Shown here piece by piece: positions 9,030-17,758 of a stretch of 64,000 nt of DNA. The stretch comes from Candidatus Calescibacterium sp. (GTDB taxonomy: Bacteria > Calescibacteriota > Calescibacteriia > Calescibacteriales > Calescibacteriaceae). Position 1 is the first letter of the stretch; every line of letters starts with the position of its first letter. Below the pieces are notes generated by a model. The model saw only the letters and a program-made list of their open reading frames with translations. It did not search any database and was not told the DNA's origin. The stretch is from positions 32,155 to 96,154 of the forward strand of contig JANXBU010000008.1 of NCBI GenBank assembly GCA_025060505.1, written 5' to 3'. A program made the translations under genes and the position numbers.

Positions 9030-10112
9030 TCAGAAGATATCGGCTCTCCTCTCAAGCAGCTTTTTTGCTTTCTCTTTGGCTATTTCATTTGGAAGAACAG
9101 CATCTGGTAGAACATCAGATTTTGTTTCGAATATTTCCTTTATAGTTTCATCAAATATTTGCTCTCCGGTTCTATCTGAAAAGAGCTTAGCAACTTCTGG
9201 TTTTGAAATTTCTTCGAGTTCCTTTCTCATCTTCTCGAGCTGTGACTGAAATTTGGCTTTTATCTCTGGGTCCTGAATTTCTGCTATTGTTGATTCATAC
9301 CCTTTAATTTTATCTTTCAGTCTTTGTATTTCCTCTTCATAGAGCTCTTTTTCTTTTTTATCCTTGAGAAGTGAAGCATAGAATCTCGCATAAGCTAACT
9401 TTGCTAACAAGAATTTGCCATCACTTTTCTTCATTGCTCTATCAAATAGAATTTTAGATTTTACTGGGCTTCCACCGAGAATGCTCGGAGCAGTGGCATA
9501 AAAAGATGCCCGAAGCAAAAGCGGCCCGCCGTAGAAAAAGCTATCATCAAGCTCTATCAATCTGTCTAAAACAGCAACCATTTTTGAGATTTCCGCGACA
9601 GATTCAGGAGATCCACCTGATGCAGCAATCCAGTATGCAAGGCATGAACCATACCAAAAACCGTCTTTGATGTCATCTTTTGTCAATGTCTTTGCGAGAT
9701 CCTCCGGAAATGCTTCGTTGTTTTTTAATTTCTCCAAAGTTTCTGCAAATTTTTTGTTTTTCAATGCTAAGGTTCGTTCTGCATATTGGTATCCCTTGTA
9801 ATAAAGAATCTGAGCTCGCTCAACACTCTGATCCTCTACGAACCCAAAACCGTATGAACAATATATTTGTGCAAGAGCCCCGAGAATTTTAGGATTATCT
9901 GGATCCAGTCTTCTTGCCGTTTCCATAATCATTATGTTTGAAGGAATTCCGGCAGCGGCTATAAAGGCAACATCATATTTCTGCGCCTCCGGAGCAAAAT
10001 CAGCAGTCGTCTCAGCCGTAGCTATAAGAGCTATTCTCCGAATATTACAAGAGTAAAGAAAAGACCCTCCAAACAAGAAAAATGCAGCAACTATAAATAT
10101 TCTTCCTTTCAT
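9030..10112 (-). CDS. TRAP transporter T-component-like lipoprotein
   Basis: 360 residues. The signal peptide ends in the lipobox FLYSC. The helical repeats that follow match the TatT/TRAP T-component family: RRLDPDNPKILGALAQIYC, FYGGPLLLRASFYATAP, ILGGSPVKSKILFDRAM and FLLAKLAYARFYASLL. A Lys/Glu-rich coiled-coil insert sits at about 250-300. In Treponema, TatT is a TPR-like periplasmic lipoprotein that partners the TRAP binding protein TatP. No TRAP P, Q or M genes are in view, so it is an orphan here. It has a strong Shine-Dalgarno sequence. The family assignment rests on the repeats and the ILGGS region. Confidence 0.7.
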   Translation of the reverse strand: MKGRIFIVAAFFLFGGSFLYSCNIRRIALIATAETTADFAPEAQKYDVAFIAAAGIPSNIMIMETARRLDPDNPKILGALAQIYCSYGFGFVEDQSVERAQILYYKGYQYAERTLALKNKKFAETLEKLKNNEAFPEDLAKTLTKDDIKDGFWYGSCLAYWIAASGGSPESVAEISKMVAVLDRLIELDDSFFYGGPLLLRASFYATAPSILGGSPVKSKILFDRAMKKSDGKFLLAKLAYARFYASLLKDKKEKELYEEEIQRLKDKIKGYESTIAEIQDPEIKAKFQSQLEKMRKELEEISKPEVAKLFSDRTGEQIFDETIKEIFETKSDVLPDAVLPNEIAKEKAKKLLERRADIF

Positions 10113-10120
10113 ATTTATTT

Positions 10121-10128
10121 CCTCCTTT
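10121..10128 (-). promoter_or_regulatory. Strong Shine-Dalgarno site for the TatT-like gene
   Basis: AAAGGAGG on the minus strand, eight bases before the ATG at 10112. It fixes the start and the signal peptide. Confidence 0.8.
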
Positions 10129-10238
10129 GTATGCTTTTGTTACTGTATAATTTAAAATTCAAGACTTCAATTTTCCTAAAATTTTTAATTTTTTAAGTAT
10201 TATTTTCTCAAGATTTATCGTTAATCTTTAATTTCTTC

Positions 10239-11393
10239 ATGCTTGAAAATATCAGAACATTTTTCAAAAATCCAAAAGGATTCTTCATTGTATTCTTGTT
10301 ATTGTTCGTTATAAACTCTTTCTGGCAAACCGTCGGTATGAATCAAATAGTGTTTCTTCTGATCTCGTCTTTCCTGATTTCTATCATTCTCACTCCATCT
10401 ATGGTTGAACTATCAAGAGTTCTAGGAATAGTAGACAAACCAGATGAGCAAAGAAAAGTCCACCAATCAGCAACAGCTCTGCTGGGTGGAGTTGCAGTAG
10501 CACTATCTTTTGCAGGGGCGATAATTCTCTCTAAAAACTCATTTCCGGAAAAATACAAAACTCTTATGATAGCTGGAACACTTATAGCTCTTGTTGGTAT
10601 GCTTGACGATATTTTCAAGGTTCCCGCTAAAATAAGATTACTATTTCAATTTTTCCTTGCAATGTGGGTTGCATCATCCGGCATAACTCTGAGCCTCTTC
10701 CCAACAAAAGAGTTACTAGGACAAAAGCTCAACGAATTCTTAACGATAATATGGATAATAGGATTTACCAACGCATACAACTTCATCGATGGACTTGATG
10801 GACTAGCAGGCGGACTCGGAATAATAATTGTTATATTCTGTTCTATAATATCTTCAATGAATGGAGAACCAGATGTGTTCATAATATCTATGCCCCTTGC
10901 AGGTGCTCTTTTGGGATTTCTCATATTCAACTTCAAAAGAGCCTGGATATTTCTCGGAGATGTTGGAGCACAATTCTGTGGATTCATAATATCCTCAATA
11001 TCTGCTGATACAGCTTGGTCACAACCTGGAAACTTCCTCAAGGCGATAACGGGACCAATGCTCATTCTATGGGTACTGCTCTTTGATATGACACAAATAA
11101 CAATATTGAGAATAAAATACGGTTTCGTAAAGAATATTACAGACTGGATAAATTTCACAGGCAAAGATCACATACATCACAGATTACTCCTTCTATCAGG
11201 CTCAGACGTAAAAGCTGTAATATACCTCTACATAATCTCAACAGTACTATCCTCTACTTTCGTACTTCTTGGAACAATACCTCTGAACTTTATTGAATGG
11301 GTAATTATAGATGCATTTATTCTTTTAGGATCACTAGGATTTATGATCTTTCTCGATAAAAAAACATCAGAAAAAGCATTTGGAATAACCTAA
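10239..11393 (+). CDS. Polyprenyl-phosphate sugar-1-phosphate transferase (WecA/TagO-like)
   Basis: 384 residues with about ten membrane helices. PNPT-family motifs are NAYNFIDGLDGLAGGLG (catalytic aspartates), FLGDVGAQFCGFI and the histidine motif DHIHHRLLLL that separates WecA-like enzymes from MraY. It should transfer GlcNAc-1-phosphate or a related sugar from UDP to undecaprenyl phosphate, starting O-antigen, enterobacterial common antigen or other envelope glycans. A separate MraY is at 53367-54407. The start is chosen at MLENIRTFF, and upstream sequence is AT-rich with no Shine-Dalgarno. It ends 11 bases before pgeF. Confidence 0.85.
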   Translation: MLENIRTFFKNPKGFFIVFLLLFVINSFWQTVGMNQIVFLLISSFLISIILTPSMVELSRVLGIVDKPDEQRKVHQSATALLGGVAVALSFAGAIILSKNSFPEKYKTLMIAGTLIALVGMLDDIFKVPAKIRLLFQFFLAMWVASSGITLSLFPTKELLGQKLNEFLTIIWIIGFTNAYNFIDGLDGLAGGLGIIIVIFCSIISSMNGEPDVFIISMPLAGALLGFLIFNFKRAWIFLGDVGAQFCGFIISSISADTAWSQPGNFLKAITGPMLILWVLLFDMTQITILRIKYGFVKNITDWINFTGKDHIHHRLLLLSGSDVKAVIYLYIISTVLSSTFVLLGTIPLNFIEWVIIDAFILLGSLGFMIFLDKKTSEKAFGIT

Positions 11394-11395
11394 TT

Positions 11396-11401
11396 TATAA
11401 T
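11396..11401 (+). promoter_or_regulatory. -10-like hexamer before pgeF
   Basis: TATAAT lies between the wecA-like stop codon and the pgeF ATG, ending only three bases before the ATG. It may drive an internal leaderless transcript. In so short a gap it could also be chance. Confidence 0.3.
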
Positions 11402-11404
11402 CAG

Positions 11405-12076
11405 ATGGAAAGCAGATTTTATGAAAACGAAAACGGCATAATTTTCAACTTATCAGAAAAAACAAAAGCGATATTTTTCTTCAAGAACGCTTATCCGGAA
11501 CAGCCGGTCATTTTTCCAATACAGAAACATACCAGAAATATTGCCGTATACCCTAATTTTGATTTCTCTGATGGATATGATGGCATCATTATTCCCAACA
11601 ATCTTGAAGTAAACATCGGTGTAAAAACAGCAGACTGTCTTCCTGTTATATTCTATTCAGATAAGGTAAAGGGAGTTATTCACGCAGGATGGCGTGGGAT
11701 AGTAAATGGAATATTCGAAGAACTAGAACTCAAACTCAAAATTTTTAATGAAAGAATTGAAAATCTTTTGTTTGTTATAGGACCTCATATATGCGGTAAA
11801 TGCTACGAAGTTAAAGAAGATGTAAAGAGTATATTTGAGAAACTTTGTGCCAAAAAATCAATAGATAAAGAAAAAGTTATCAAAACAGAAAATGGAAAGC
11901 TCTTCATAGATCTCTTCTCGTTCGTATATGAGACGTTAAAGAAAAAATCAGAAAAAATAAAAGTATTTCATTCCGGAGTATGTGTAAAAGAAGATACAAG
12001 GTTTTTTTCAAGAAGAAGAGGTGATATGATTTCTCAACCTTCTTGTATCATAGTTGAAAATAAACTTGCAAGATGA
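11405..12076 (+). CDS. pgeF: PgeF/YfiH-family purine nucleoside phosphorylase (laccase-domain)
   Basis: 223 residues. Multicopper-oxidase-like YfiH motifs are VKTADCLPVIFYS, VIHAGWRGIVNGI and IGPHICGKCYEV, supplying the zinc ligands Cys and His. The family was long called polyphenol oxidase or laccase. E. coli YfiH helps peptidoglycan fidelity, and relatives cleave purine nucleosides by phosphorolysis. It follows the WecA-like gene by 11 bases and likely shares its transcript, in keeping with an envelope link. Confidence 0.85.
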   Translation: MESRFYENENGIIFNLSEKTKAIFFFKNAYPEQPVIFPIQKHTRNIAVYPNFDFSDGYDGIIIPNNLEVNIGVKTADCLPVIFYSDKVKGVIHAGWRGIVNGIFEELELKLKIFNERIENLLFVIGPHICGKCYEVKEDVKSIFEKLCAKKSIDKEKVIKTENGKLFIDLFSFVYETLKKKSEKIKVFHSGVCVKEDTRFFSRRRGDMISQPSCIIVENKLAR

Positions 12077-12138
12077 CTTATGAAATTACTAAAAAAGAAA
12101 ATGATAAAAGCTACGTGCGGAATATCAAAAAACAATTA

Positions 12139-13065
12139 TCAATCTAAGCGTCCTTTTGTTAATAGGTAATATAAAACAGCCATTCTCACAGCTACGCCGT
12201 TTTTGACCTGATCAAATATCAGAGAATTTTCTGAATAAGCAACAGTCTGATCTATTTCTACCCCCATATTCATAGGTCCTGGATGCATTATGAGAAGTCC
12301 TTTCGCTTTCTCTACTAAATCTTGTTTCACACCCCAGAACTCAAAATACTCTCTCTCAGATGGATAAAAAGCATTACCGTGCCTTTCCCTCTGCAATCTC
12401 AGAGCAATAATAAAATCGGAAGATAGTACATCGTTGTCTATAAAATTTTTAACTTTAACACCTTCTGGAAGATTTTGATACAATGTGGTATATGCGGAAA
12501 CAAGTATAACCCGTGCTCCAATTTTTGAAAGGAGTTTTATATTACTTCTGGCAACACGAGAATGAAGTATATCTCCTACTATTGAAACCTGAACATTCCT
12601 GAATTCCGATAAATTCTTTACACTCTTGTGTTTCATCATAGTAAAGAGATCAAGCAAAGCTTGTGTTGGATGCTCATTCTTGCCATCACCAGCGTTCACA
12701 ACTGGAATTTTCAGGCGTTCAAAAATGAACCAAGGAACTCCTTCTCTGCTATGTCTCACAACAATAAGATCAGCACCGAGCGACAATATCGTATTTGCAG
12801 TATCAAGCAAATTTTCACCCTTTTCTACGGAAGAACCAGAAGGTGAAAAATTCACTATATCAGCGGAAAGAAGCTTTGACGCAATTTCAAAAGAAATGCG
12901 TGTCCGCGTAGATGGCTCAAAAAACATAAGTGATATAACTTTTCCTCTCAATGTTGGCAGCTTCTTTATTTCTCTTGAAAGAACATCATACATAGAGTAA
13001 GTGCTATCAATTATTTCCTGTATCTCGGAGAGTTTCAAAGAATCAACGGAAAGCAGAGATTTCAT
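12139..13065 (-). CDS. pyrB: Aspartate carbamoyltransferase, catalytic chain
   Basis: 308 residues, standard PyrB length. Carbamoyl-phosphate motifs are FFEPSTRTRISFE and GKNEHPTQALLDLFTMMK, and the C-terminal part has LIMHPGPMNMGVEID. It joins carbamoyl phosphate and aspartate in the first committed pyrimidine step. No pyrI regulatory chain is adjacent. It is the last gene of the co-oriented truB-rpsA-pyrB run but has its own TATTTT element six bases before the ATG. Confidence 0.95.
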   Translation of the reverse strand: MKSLLSVDSLKLSEIQEIIDSTYSMYDVLSREIKKLPTLRGKVISLMFFEPSTRTRISFEIASKLLSADIVNFSPSGSSVEKGENLLDTANTILSLGADLIVVRHSREGVPWFIFERLKIPVVNAGDGKNEHPTQALLDLFTMMKHKSVKNLSEFRNVQVSIVGDILHSRVARSNIKLLSKIGARVILVSAYTTLYQNLPEGVKVKNFIDNDVLSSDFIIALRLQRERHGNAFYPSEREYFEFWGVKQDLVEKAKGLLIMHPGPMNMGVEIDQTVAYSENSLIFDQVKNGVAVRMAVLYYLLTKGRLD

Positions 13066-13071
13066 TCAATA

Positions 13072-13077
13072 AAAATA
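13072..13077 (-). promoter_or_regulatory. -10-like hexamer before pyrB
   Basis: TATTTT on the minus strand followed by TATTGA and the ATG, a six-base gap. Transcription would start at the A of ATG or one base off. No Shine-Dalgarno sequence is present. Confidence 0.35.
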
Positions 13078-13202
13078 TTTCACAGGACTTGAAATTTTAT
13101 GAATTTACTACTTTTTTTATTTGATAGATGTAAGGTTCTCGCTAGCTTTTCACTCTATCGCAAAGATCAAATGTAACAAAATAGAAAAGAGATCTTGAAA
13201 TA

Positions 13203-14837
13203 CTACTTTTTTTGCAGTTGAGAGAAAAGCGCCCCCAGAGAAACTCCTTGGCTTTGTCCTTTGACTTCCTTCAGCATAACCTTATTTTCACTGAGAACAA
13301 ATGCATCTATATTCTTGCTGTAATCTAGAACTTCACACTTTATCTCTTCATCCTTTGAATATCCAGATATTTTTGATACAAGTTCATTTACAGGAACAAA
13401 ACCTCTGAGAAATTTTCCATCTTTTTCAAAAACAACCCAAATACCTTTTTTAGATCTATCAACATTCTGAACAATTCTTGCCTTCACTGTCTTACCAACA
13501 AGTTCATCTAGAATACTTTTCAGAACATCTTCGTTAACCTTCTTTTTACTAACAATTACATCATCTTTCCTAACAGAAAGAACTTTGACCTCTATTTCAT
13601 CTCCTTCTTTCAAGTTTTCAGAATCTATAAACCAAGAGATTTCACTTTTTGGAAGAAACGCTCTAACCTTAGCTTGAGCTTCATCAACTTCAACATCAAC
13701 GATGTATCCCTTCCTACTAACACTCCTAACAACGGCTTTTCTCACTTTATCTTGAGAAGCTCTGAGTGATTCATATGGATTTGGTAAAACTTTCTTCATA
13801 CTCAGAGTTATCTTCCTTTCTTCCGGAGAAACATTTATAACAGCTGCTGATATAGTCTGCCCAACCTGAAATTTATTTTTTATATCTTCACCTCTATCCC
13901 AACTAGCTTCGGAGAAAGGTAAAAGGGCCTCAACCTCTGACTCACCAACTTTCAACTTGACAAATACCCCGAAATCCTTCACATCAGATATTTCTCCCTC
14001 AACAACATCTCCAGCCTTGAATATCTCCTTTGCTCTATACCAAGGATTATCATAAATATGTTTTATACTGCATCTTATATCTGGATCAACTTCCATTATT
14101 TTGACTTTGACAACCTGACCGTTTTTAAGTCTATCCTTACAACTTTCCACTCTGTTCCAATCTATATCATCTCTGAGTATTCTTCCTCTGACTCCTCCTC
14201 CAAAATCTATTTCTGCAAATAAATTGTAAACCTTTATAACCTTTCCATCCATTATAGCACCAACTTTAAGATTTGACAGAACCTTTTTCCTTTCCTCCTC
14301 CCTGATAACCTGCAAGTAAGTTTTTCTTGAAAGAATATATCTATCACTTCTGTCTGATTTTTTTATAGCAAATTCATAGTGACCTCCCACCTTTATATCT
14401 TCCGCTTCAGAAAATGGACAGAAGAGAACATATCTTCCAAAATCGAGTCCAGATAACTCGCCAACGTCGACTTCAAAGCCACCTTTTGATTTTCCTATTA
14501 CTATACCGTGAACAGATTTACCTTCTTCATAGAGTTTGGAAAGGTAGTCATTTAATCTTTTTTCTTTTGCCGCTTTGTAAGATAAAATAAAAAGTCCCTG
14601 CCCTCCTCTACTGACAACCTGCGCTTCAATAGTTTCACCGGGATAAAGTTTTTCTTTATCTATCTCAGATGTTTTTATTTTTCCCTCTATTTTGAATCCG
14701 AGATCAACTATTGCATTTTCTCCAATTATATCTACAATACGACACTTTACAATTTGCCCTTTCTGAATCTCCGAAATATCATTGTAGAGATACTTTTCCA
14801 ACTCTCTTTCTATGTTCATTTCAGATTCTGATTTCAT
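13203..14837 (-). CDS. rpsA: Ribosomal protein S1
   Basis: 544 residues made of about six S1 (OB-fold) repeats, recognisable by repeated phrases such as VDLGFKIEGKIKTSEID, AEIDFGGGVRGRILRDDIDW, GVFVKLKVGESEVEALLPFS and WVVFEKDGKFLRGFVPVNEL. S1 helps the 30S subunit capture structured or Shine-Dalgarno-poor messages in leadered genes. In a genome where most genes lack a Shine-Dalgarno sequence, its role and its dispensability for leaderless messages are of interest. It sits between truB and pyrB on the same strand. Confidence 0.9.
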   Translation of the reverse strand: MKSESEMNIERELEKYLYNDISEIQKGQIVKCRIVDIIGENAIVDLGFKIEGKIKTSEIDKEKLYPGETIEAQVVSRGGQGLFILSYKAAKEKRLNDYLSKLYEEGKSVHGIVIGKSKGGFEVDVGELSGLDFGRYVLFCPFSEAEDIKVGGHYEFAIKKSDRSDRYILSRKTYLQVIREEERKKVLSNLKVGAIMDGKVIKVYNLFAEIDFGGGVRGRILRDDIDWNRVESCKDRLKNGQVVKVKIMEVDPDIRCSIKHIYDNPWYRAKEIFKAGDVVEGEISDVKDFGVFVKLKVGESEVEALLPFSEASWDRGEDIKNKFQVGQTISAAVINVSPEERKITLSMKKVLPNPYESLRASQDKVRKAVVRSVSRKGYIVDVEVDEAQAKVRAFLPKSEISWFIDSENLKEGDEIEVKVLSVRKDDVIVSKKKVNEDVLKSILDELVGKTVKARIVQNVDRSKKGIWVVFEKDGKFLRGFVPVNELVSKISGYSKDEEIKCEVLDYSKNIDAFVLSENKVMLKEVKGQSQGVSLGALFSQLQKK

Positions 14838-14911
14838 TATTGAATTTCTGAATTCTTACTATTTAGACATATGTAATATATTTTTTGTTTTTTCAAAAAA
14901 GTTAGCGAAAA

Positions 14912-15820
14912 TCATATAACACGTTTCACAATAATTCCACTATTTTTTACCTTACCTATCGCAACTATATTTGATGATTCATCACACAAAGCACAATATT
15001 CACCAACTGCACCCTGTATTTTCACCTTAGGTGGAGCACCATTTTTTATTCTCTGTATATCCTGCTCTCTCAAAATTATCTTTCTCATATCGAGCATTTC
15101 CGGAGTTACTTTTTTGATATATTTCTTTATTTCTTCAGGTGTTGAGTTTTTTATGACATCAGCCGGAATGGCATCACTTTCTGTAAATATACTACATCTT
15201 ATCCTACGAAGCGATTTCAGAGTTCCACCAACTTTCACTCCATTGACTTGCAAGCTATCACCTACATCTCTTGCCAATGCACGAACGTACATGCCACCGG
15301 ATGAAATAACTCTTATTTTAACTATTGGGATTTGTATTTTAATTATATCTATACGATATATCGTTACTTTCGATGGTGTAAGTTCGAGAAACTTCCCCTT
15401 CTCTCTTGCCCAAAGATAAAGAGGCTGTCCCATATATTTCTTTGCTGAAAAATACGGAGGAACTTGTTCAATTATTCCTTCAAATTTCTTTAATACAGAA
15501 ATTACCTCTTCTTCTCTCAAATCTTTCAGAACATCCGGCGGACAAGAATATATTTCCTCACCTGTTATATCATCTGTTATGGTTCTTTTTCCAAGAAGTA
15601 TCTCAGCAATATATTCTCTATCTTTATCTATTATATATGGAATAAATTTTGTTGCTTTTGATATTGCTAATGGCAAAACCCCCGAGGCAAAAACATCAAT
15701 AGTACCTATATGTCCAACTTTCGTCCTCAACTTCTTCTTCAAGATGTTATCAATATAAGTAGAGGTTTTTCCCTCAGGTTTGTCTACAACTATGATACCA
15801 CTGATATCTTGAAAATTCAT
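14912..15820 (-). CDS. truB: tRNA pseudouridine-55 synthase
   Basis: 302 residues. The catalytic motif reads GHIGTIDVFASGVLPLA; its aspartate is kept although the usual Pro after it is Val. The entry motif is VVDKPEGKTSTYIDNIL, and ISSGGMYVRALARDVGDSL is the RNA-binding segment. The last 80 residues resemble a PUA domain. The enzyme makes pseudouridine 55 in the tRNA T-loop. The GTxD context is slightly unusual but should be functional. It is the first gene of the truB-rpsA-pyrB run. Confidence 0.9.
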   Translation of the reverse strand: MNFQDISGIIVVDKPEGKTSTYIDNILKKKLRTKVGHIGTIDVFASGVLPLAISKATKFIPYIIDKDREYIAEILLGKRTITDDITGEEIYSCPPDVLKDLREEEVISVLKKFEGIIEQVPPYFSAKKYMGQPLYLWAREKGKFLELTPSKVTIYRIDIIKIQIPIVKIRVISSGGMYVRALARDVGDSLQVNGVKVGGTLKSLRRIRCSIFTESDAIPADVIKNSTPEEIKKYIKKVTPEMLDMRKIILREQDIQRIKNGAPPKVKIQGAVGEYCALCDESSNIVAIGKVKNSGIIVKRVI

Positions 15821-16029
15821 ATAAAAAAGGTAAAATAAGAATTATCTTGAAGATTTATTTATGTTTTTCTCAAATTTTCAGGAAGAATATGTGAATAAGA
15901 ACAAACATTTTGATTTTATAATAAGAGCAAACACTTTGATTCTATATTGATCTTAGAAAGCGTCTCATTTATCAATCACATTACTTGAAAATTTTCAAAA
16001 AAATTTTATAAATAAAAAAGTTTGAATTT

Positions 16030-16785
16030 ATGACAATAGATCTTTCCGGGAAAGTGGCCTTGATAACTGGAGGAGGAAGAGGAATAGGGAAAGCAATATC
16101 TATTGAGCTTGCAAAGTCTGGAGCAGATATAATAATCAACTTTTTGAGAAATGTTCAAGCTGCCGAAGAAACCAAAAAAGAGATAGAATCTTTGGGAAAA
16201 AGATGCGAACTTATAAAAGGGAATATAGCAGAAACTGAAACAGCATCAAAAGCGAAAAAACTAATTGAAGAAAAATTCGGAAAAGTTGATATTCTTATAC
16301 TTAACGCAGCGAGTGGAGTTCTGAGAAAATTTTGGGAAATGGATCTTAAACATTTCAGATGGACATTTGAAATCAATGTTTTTGGACAAATAAATCTTCT
16401 GAAAGAAATTTTGCCGCTTATGAAAGAAGGCTCAAAAGTGATTGGAATATCAAGTCTAGGTGCTACCAGAGCCATACCGTATTACACATTCGTTGGAGCT
16501 TCAAAAGGCGCATTTGAGTCAGCTTTGAGACACATAGCAGTTGAACTCTCATCAAGGAAAATAAACGTAAATATAGTTGAAGCAGGAGTTGTCGAAACAG
16601 ATGCACTGAAATTCTTTCCTAACAAACAAGAGCTCATCTCAGAATCACAAAGAAGAACTCCTCTTGGAAGACTTGTCTCCCCAGAAGATGTCGCAAAAGT
16701 TGTTCTGTTCCTTTCATCAGATCTATCTGATATGATACAAGGCCAAACCATAGTTGTTGATGGCGGATACTCTATTTTGGCATAG
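16030..16785 (+). CDS. fabL: Enoyl-[ACP] reductase, FabL type
   Basis: 251-residue short-chain dehydrogenase. The Rossmann motif is TGGGRGIGKA. Several stretches match Bacillus FabL from memory: LNAASGVLRKFWEM, ISSLGATRAIPYYTFVG with the catalytic Tyr and SKGA Lys, TDALKFFPNKQEL, TPLGRLVSPEDV, and SDMIQGQTIVVDGGYSILA. FabL reduces enoyl-ACP with NADPH in the last step of each fatty acid elongation cycle and is less sensitive to triclosan than FabI. It is a lone gene, divergent from truB. FabG-type activity is the main alternative, but the DALKFFPN and DMIQGQT blocks favour FabL. Confidence 0.8.
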   Translation: MTIDLSGKVALITGGGRGIGKAISIELAKSGADIIINFLRNVQAAEETKKEIESLGKRCELIKGNIAETETASKAKKLIEEKFGKVDILILNAASGVLRKFWEMDLKHFRWTFEINVFGQINLLKEILPLMKEGSKVIGISSLGATRAIPYYTFVGASKGAFESALRHIAVELSSRKINVNIVEAGVVETDALKFFPNKQELISESQRRTPLGRLVSPEDVAKVVLFLSSDLSDMIQGQTIVVDGGYSILA

Positions 16786-16982
16786 CTTTACTTTTGCCGA
16801 AAACATATAGAACTTTTTGGAATAATGGCTTGACACTAAATCAATATACCTCTGTACTAACGCAACAAAACATAATTTTTACGATCTGTTGATTAACTCA
16901 ACAATACAGTAGCCTGAATAGAGTAAAAAAGACCTGTTGCAAAGAAGAAATAAACACACAAATACCTGCAAACTTTGGAAAT

Positions 16983-17009
16983 CACAGATGGATTGCACTG
17001 GTCTGTGCA
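16983..17009. other. Two mutually exclusive short hairpins
   Basis: CACAGA at 16983-16988 pairs with TCTGTG at 17002-17007, and TGCAC at 16994-16998 pairs with GTGCA at 17005-17009; the right arms overlap, so only one stem can form. The element lies between the converging fabL and TRIC genes. It may be part of a weak terminator, since T-rich sequence follows. The stems are only 5-6 pairs, so chance is possible. Confidence 0.2.
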
Positions 17010-17043
17010 TACAAAATACTTTTTATTTGTTTCCCCACATTCG

Positions 17044-17658
17044 CTACTTTGTTCTTATCACAGGAAGATTTATATTAAATCTGTAAGAAATTGTTCTCAC
17101 AAAAAATATCAAAAGAATAGATAACCAAGTTGATATCTCATCTTGCAAACCAACTCTTTTCAGAAAATACAGAAGAAATAACCCAGCCAAACTAGCAGTT
17201 GCATACACCTCCTTTCTGAAAACAAGCGGTATTTCCCTAACAAGAGATTCTCTTATGATCCCTCCTCCTATTCCAGTTATAAGACCACAAACAGTGGAAC
17301 CCAAAAATCCAATATTGACCTCATCATAAGCTTTGTTGAAACCTATAACACTGAAAACACCAAGTCCAACAGCATCAAGATAAATTATTGCATCCTTGTA
17401 ATTACCTATTCTTTTGAATACCAAAGTGAAAAGTATTCCGGCAATTATAGGAATTATGTAAAACTCATTCTGGAAGTAAAACGGAATTCTGTTGAGAAGT
17501 ATATCTCTTATCGTTCCTCCGCCAACAGCCGTAAGGAAACTCAAAACAAGCACTCCAAAAAGATCCAATCTTTTTTCTATACCTCTCAGAGCACCTGTTA
17601 TTGCAAAAATGAAAGTTCCAAAAATATCAAGAATATAAATTATCTGCATACTATCCAT
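17044..17658 (-). CDS. TRIC-type cation channel family protein (UPF0126)
   Basis: 204 residues with seven hydrophobic helices. Two inverted repeats carry the family's glycine motif: LTAVGGGTIRDILLNRIPF and ITGIGGGIIRESLVREIPL. Prokaryotic TRIC homologues form trimeric potassium-permeable channels; E. coli YadS and YicG belong here, also proposed as glycine transporters. The start is ATG with no Shine-Dalgarno. It is a single gene between fabL and the phosphoesterase gene. Confidence 0.85.
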   Translation of the reverse strand: MDSMQIIYILDIFGTFIFAITGALRGIEKRLDLFGVLVLSFLTAVGGGTIRDILLNRIPFYFQNEFYIIPIIAGILFTLVFKRIGNYKDAIIYLDAVGLGVFSVIGFNKAYDEVNIGFLGSTVCGLITGIGGGIIRESLVREIPLVFRKEVYATASLAGLFLLYFLKRVGLQDEISTWLSILLIFFVRTISYRFNINLPVIRTK

Positions 17659-17758
17659 AATAACACAAACATATAGTATTTTGAGAACTCAAGCGGATTG
17701 ATTCTAATGAAGATAGAATTCAAACCAGTAAAGAAATATTCTCAACAAAATCACAGAT

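Noticed and set aside
10646-11164. 172-codon open frame antisense to the WecA-like gene
   Set aside because: Mirror of a membrane protein gene; no start signals and no recognisable domain.
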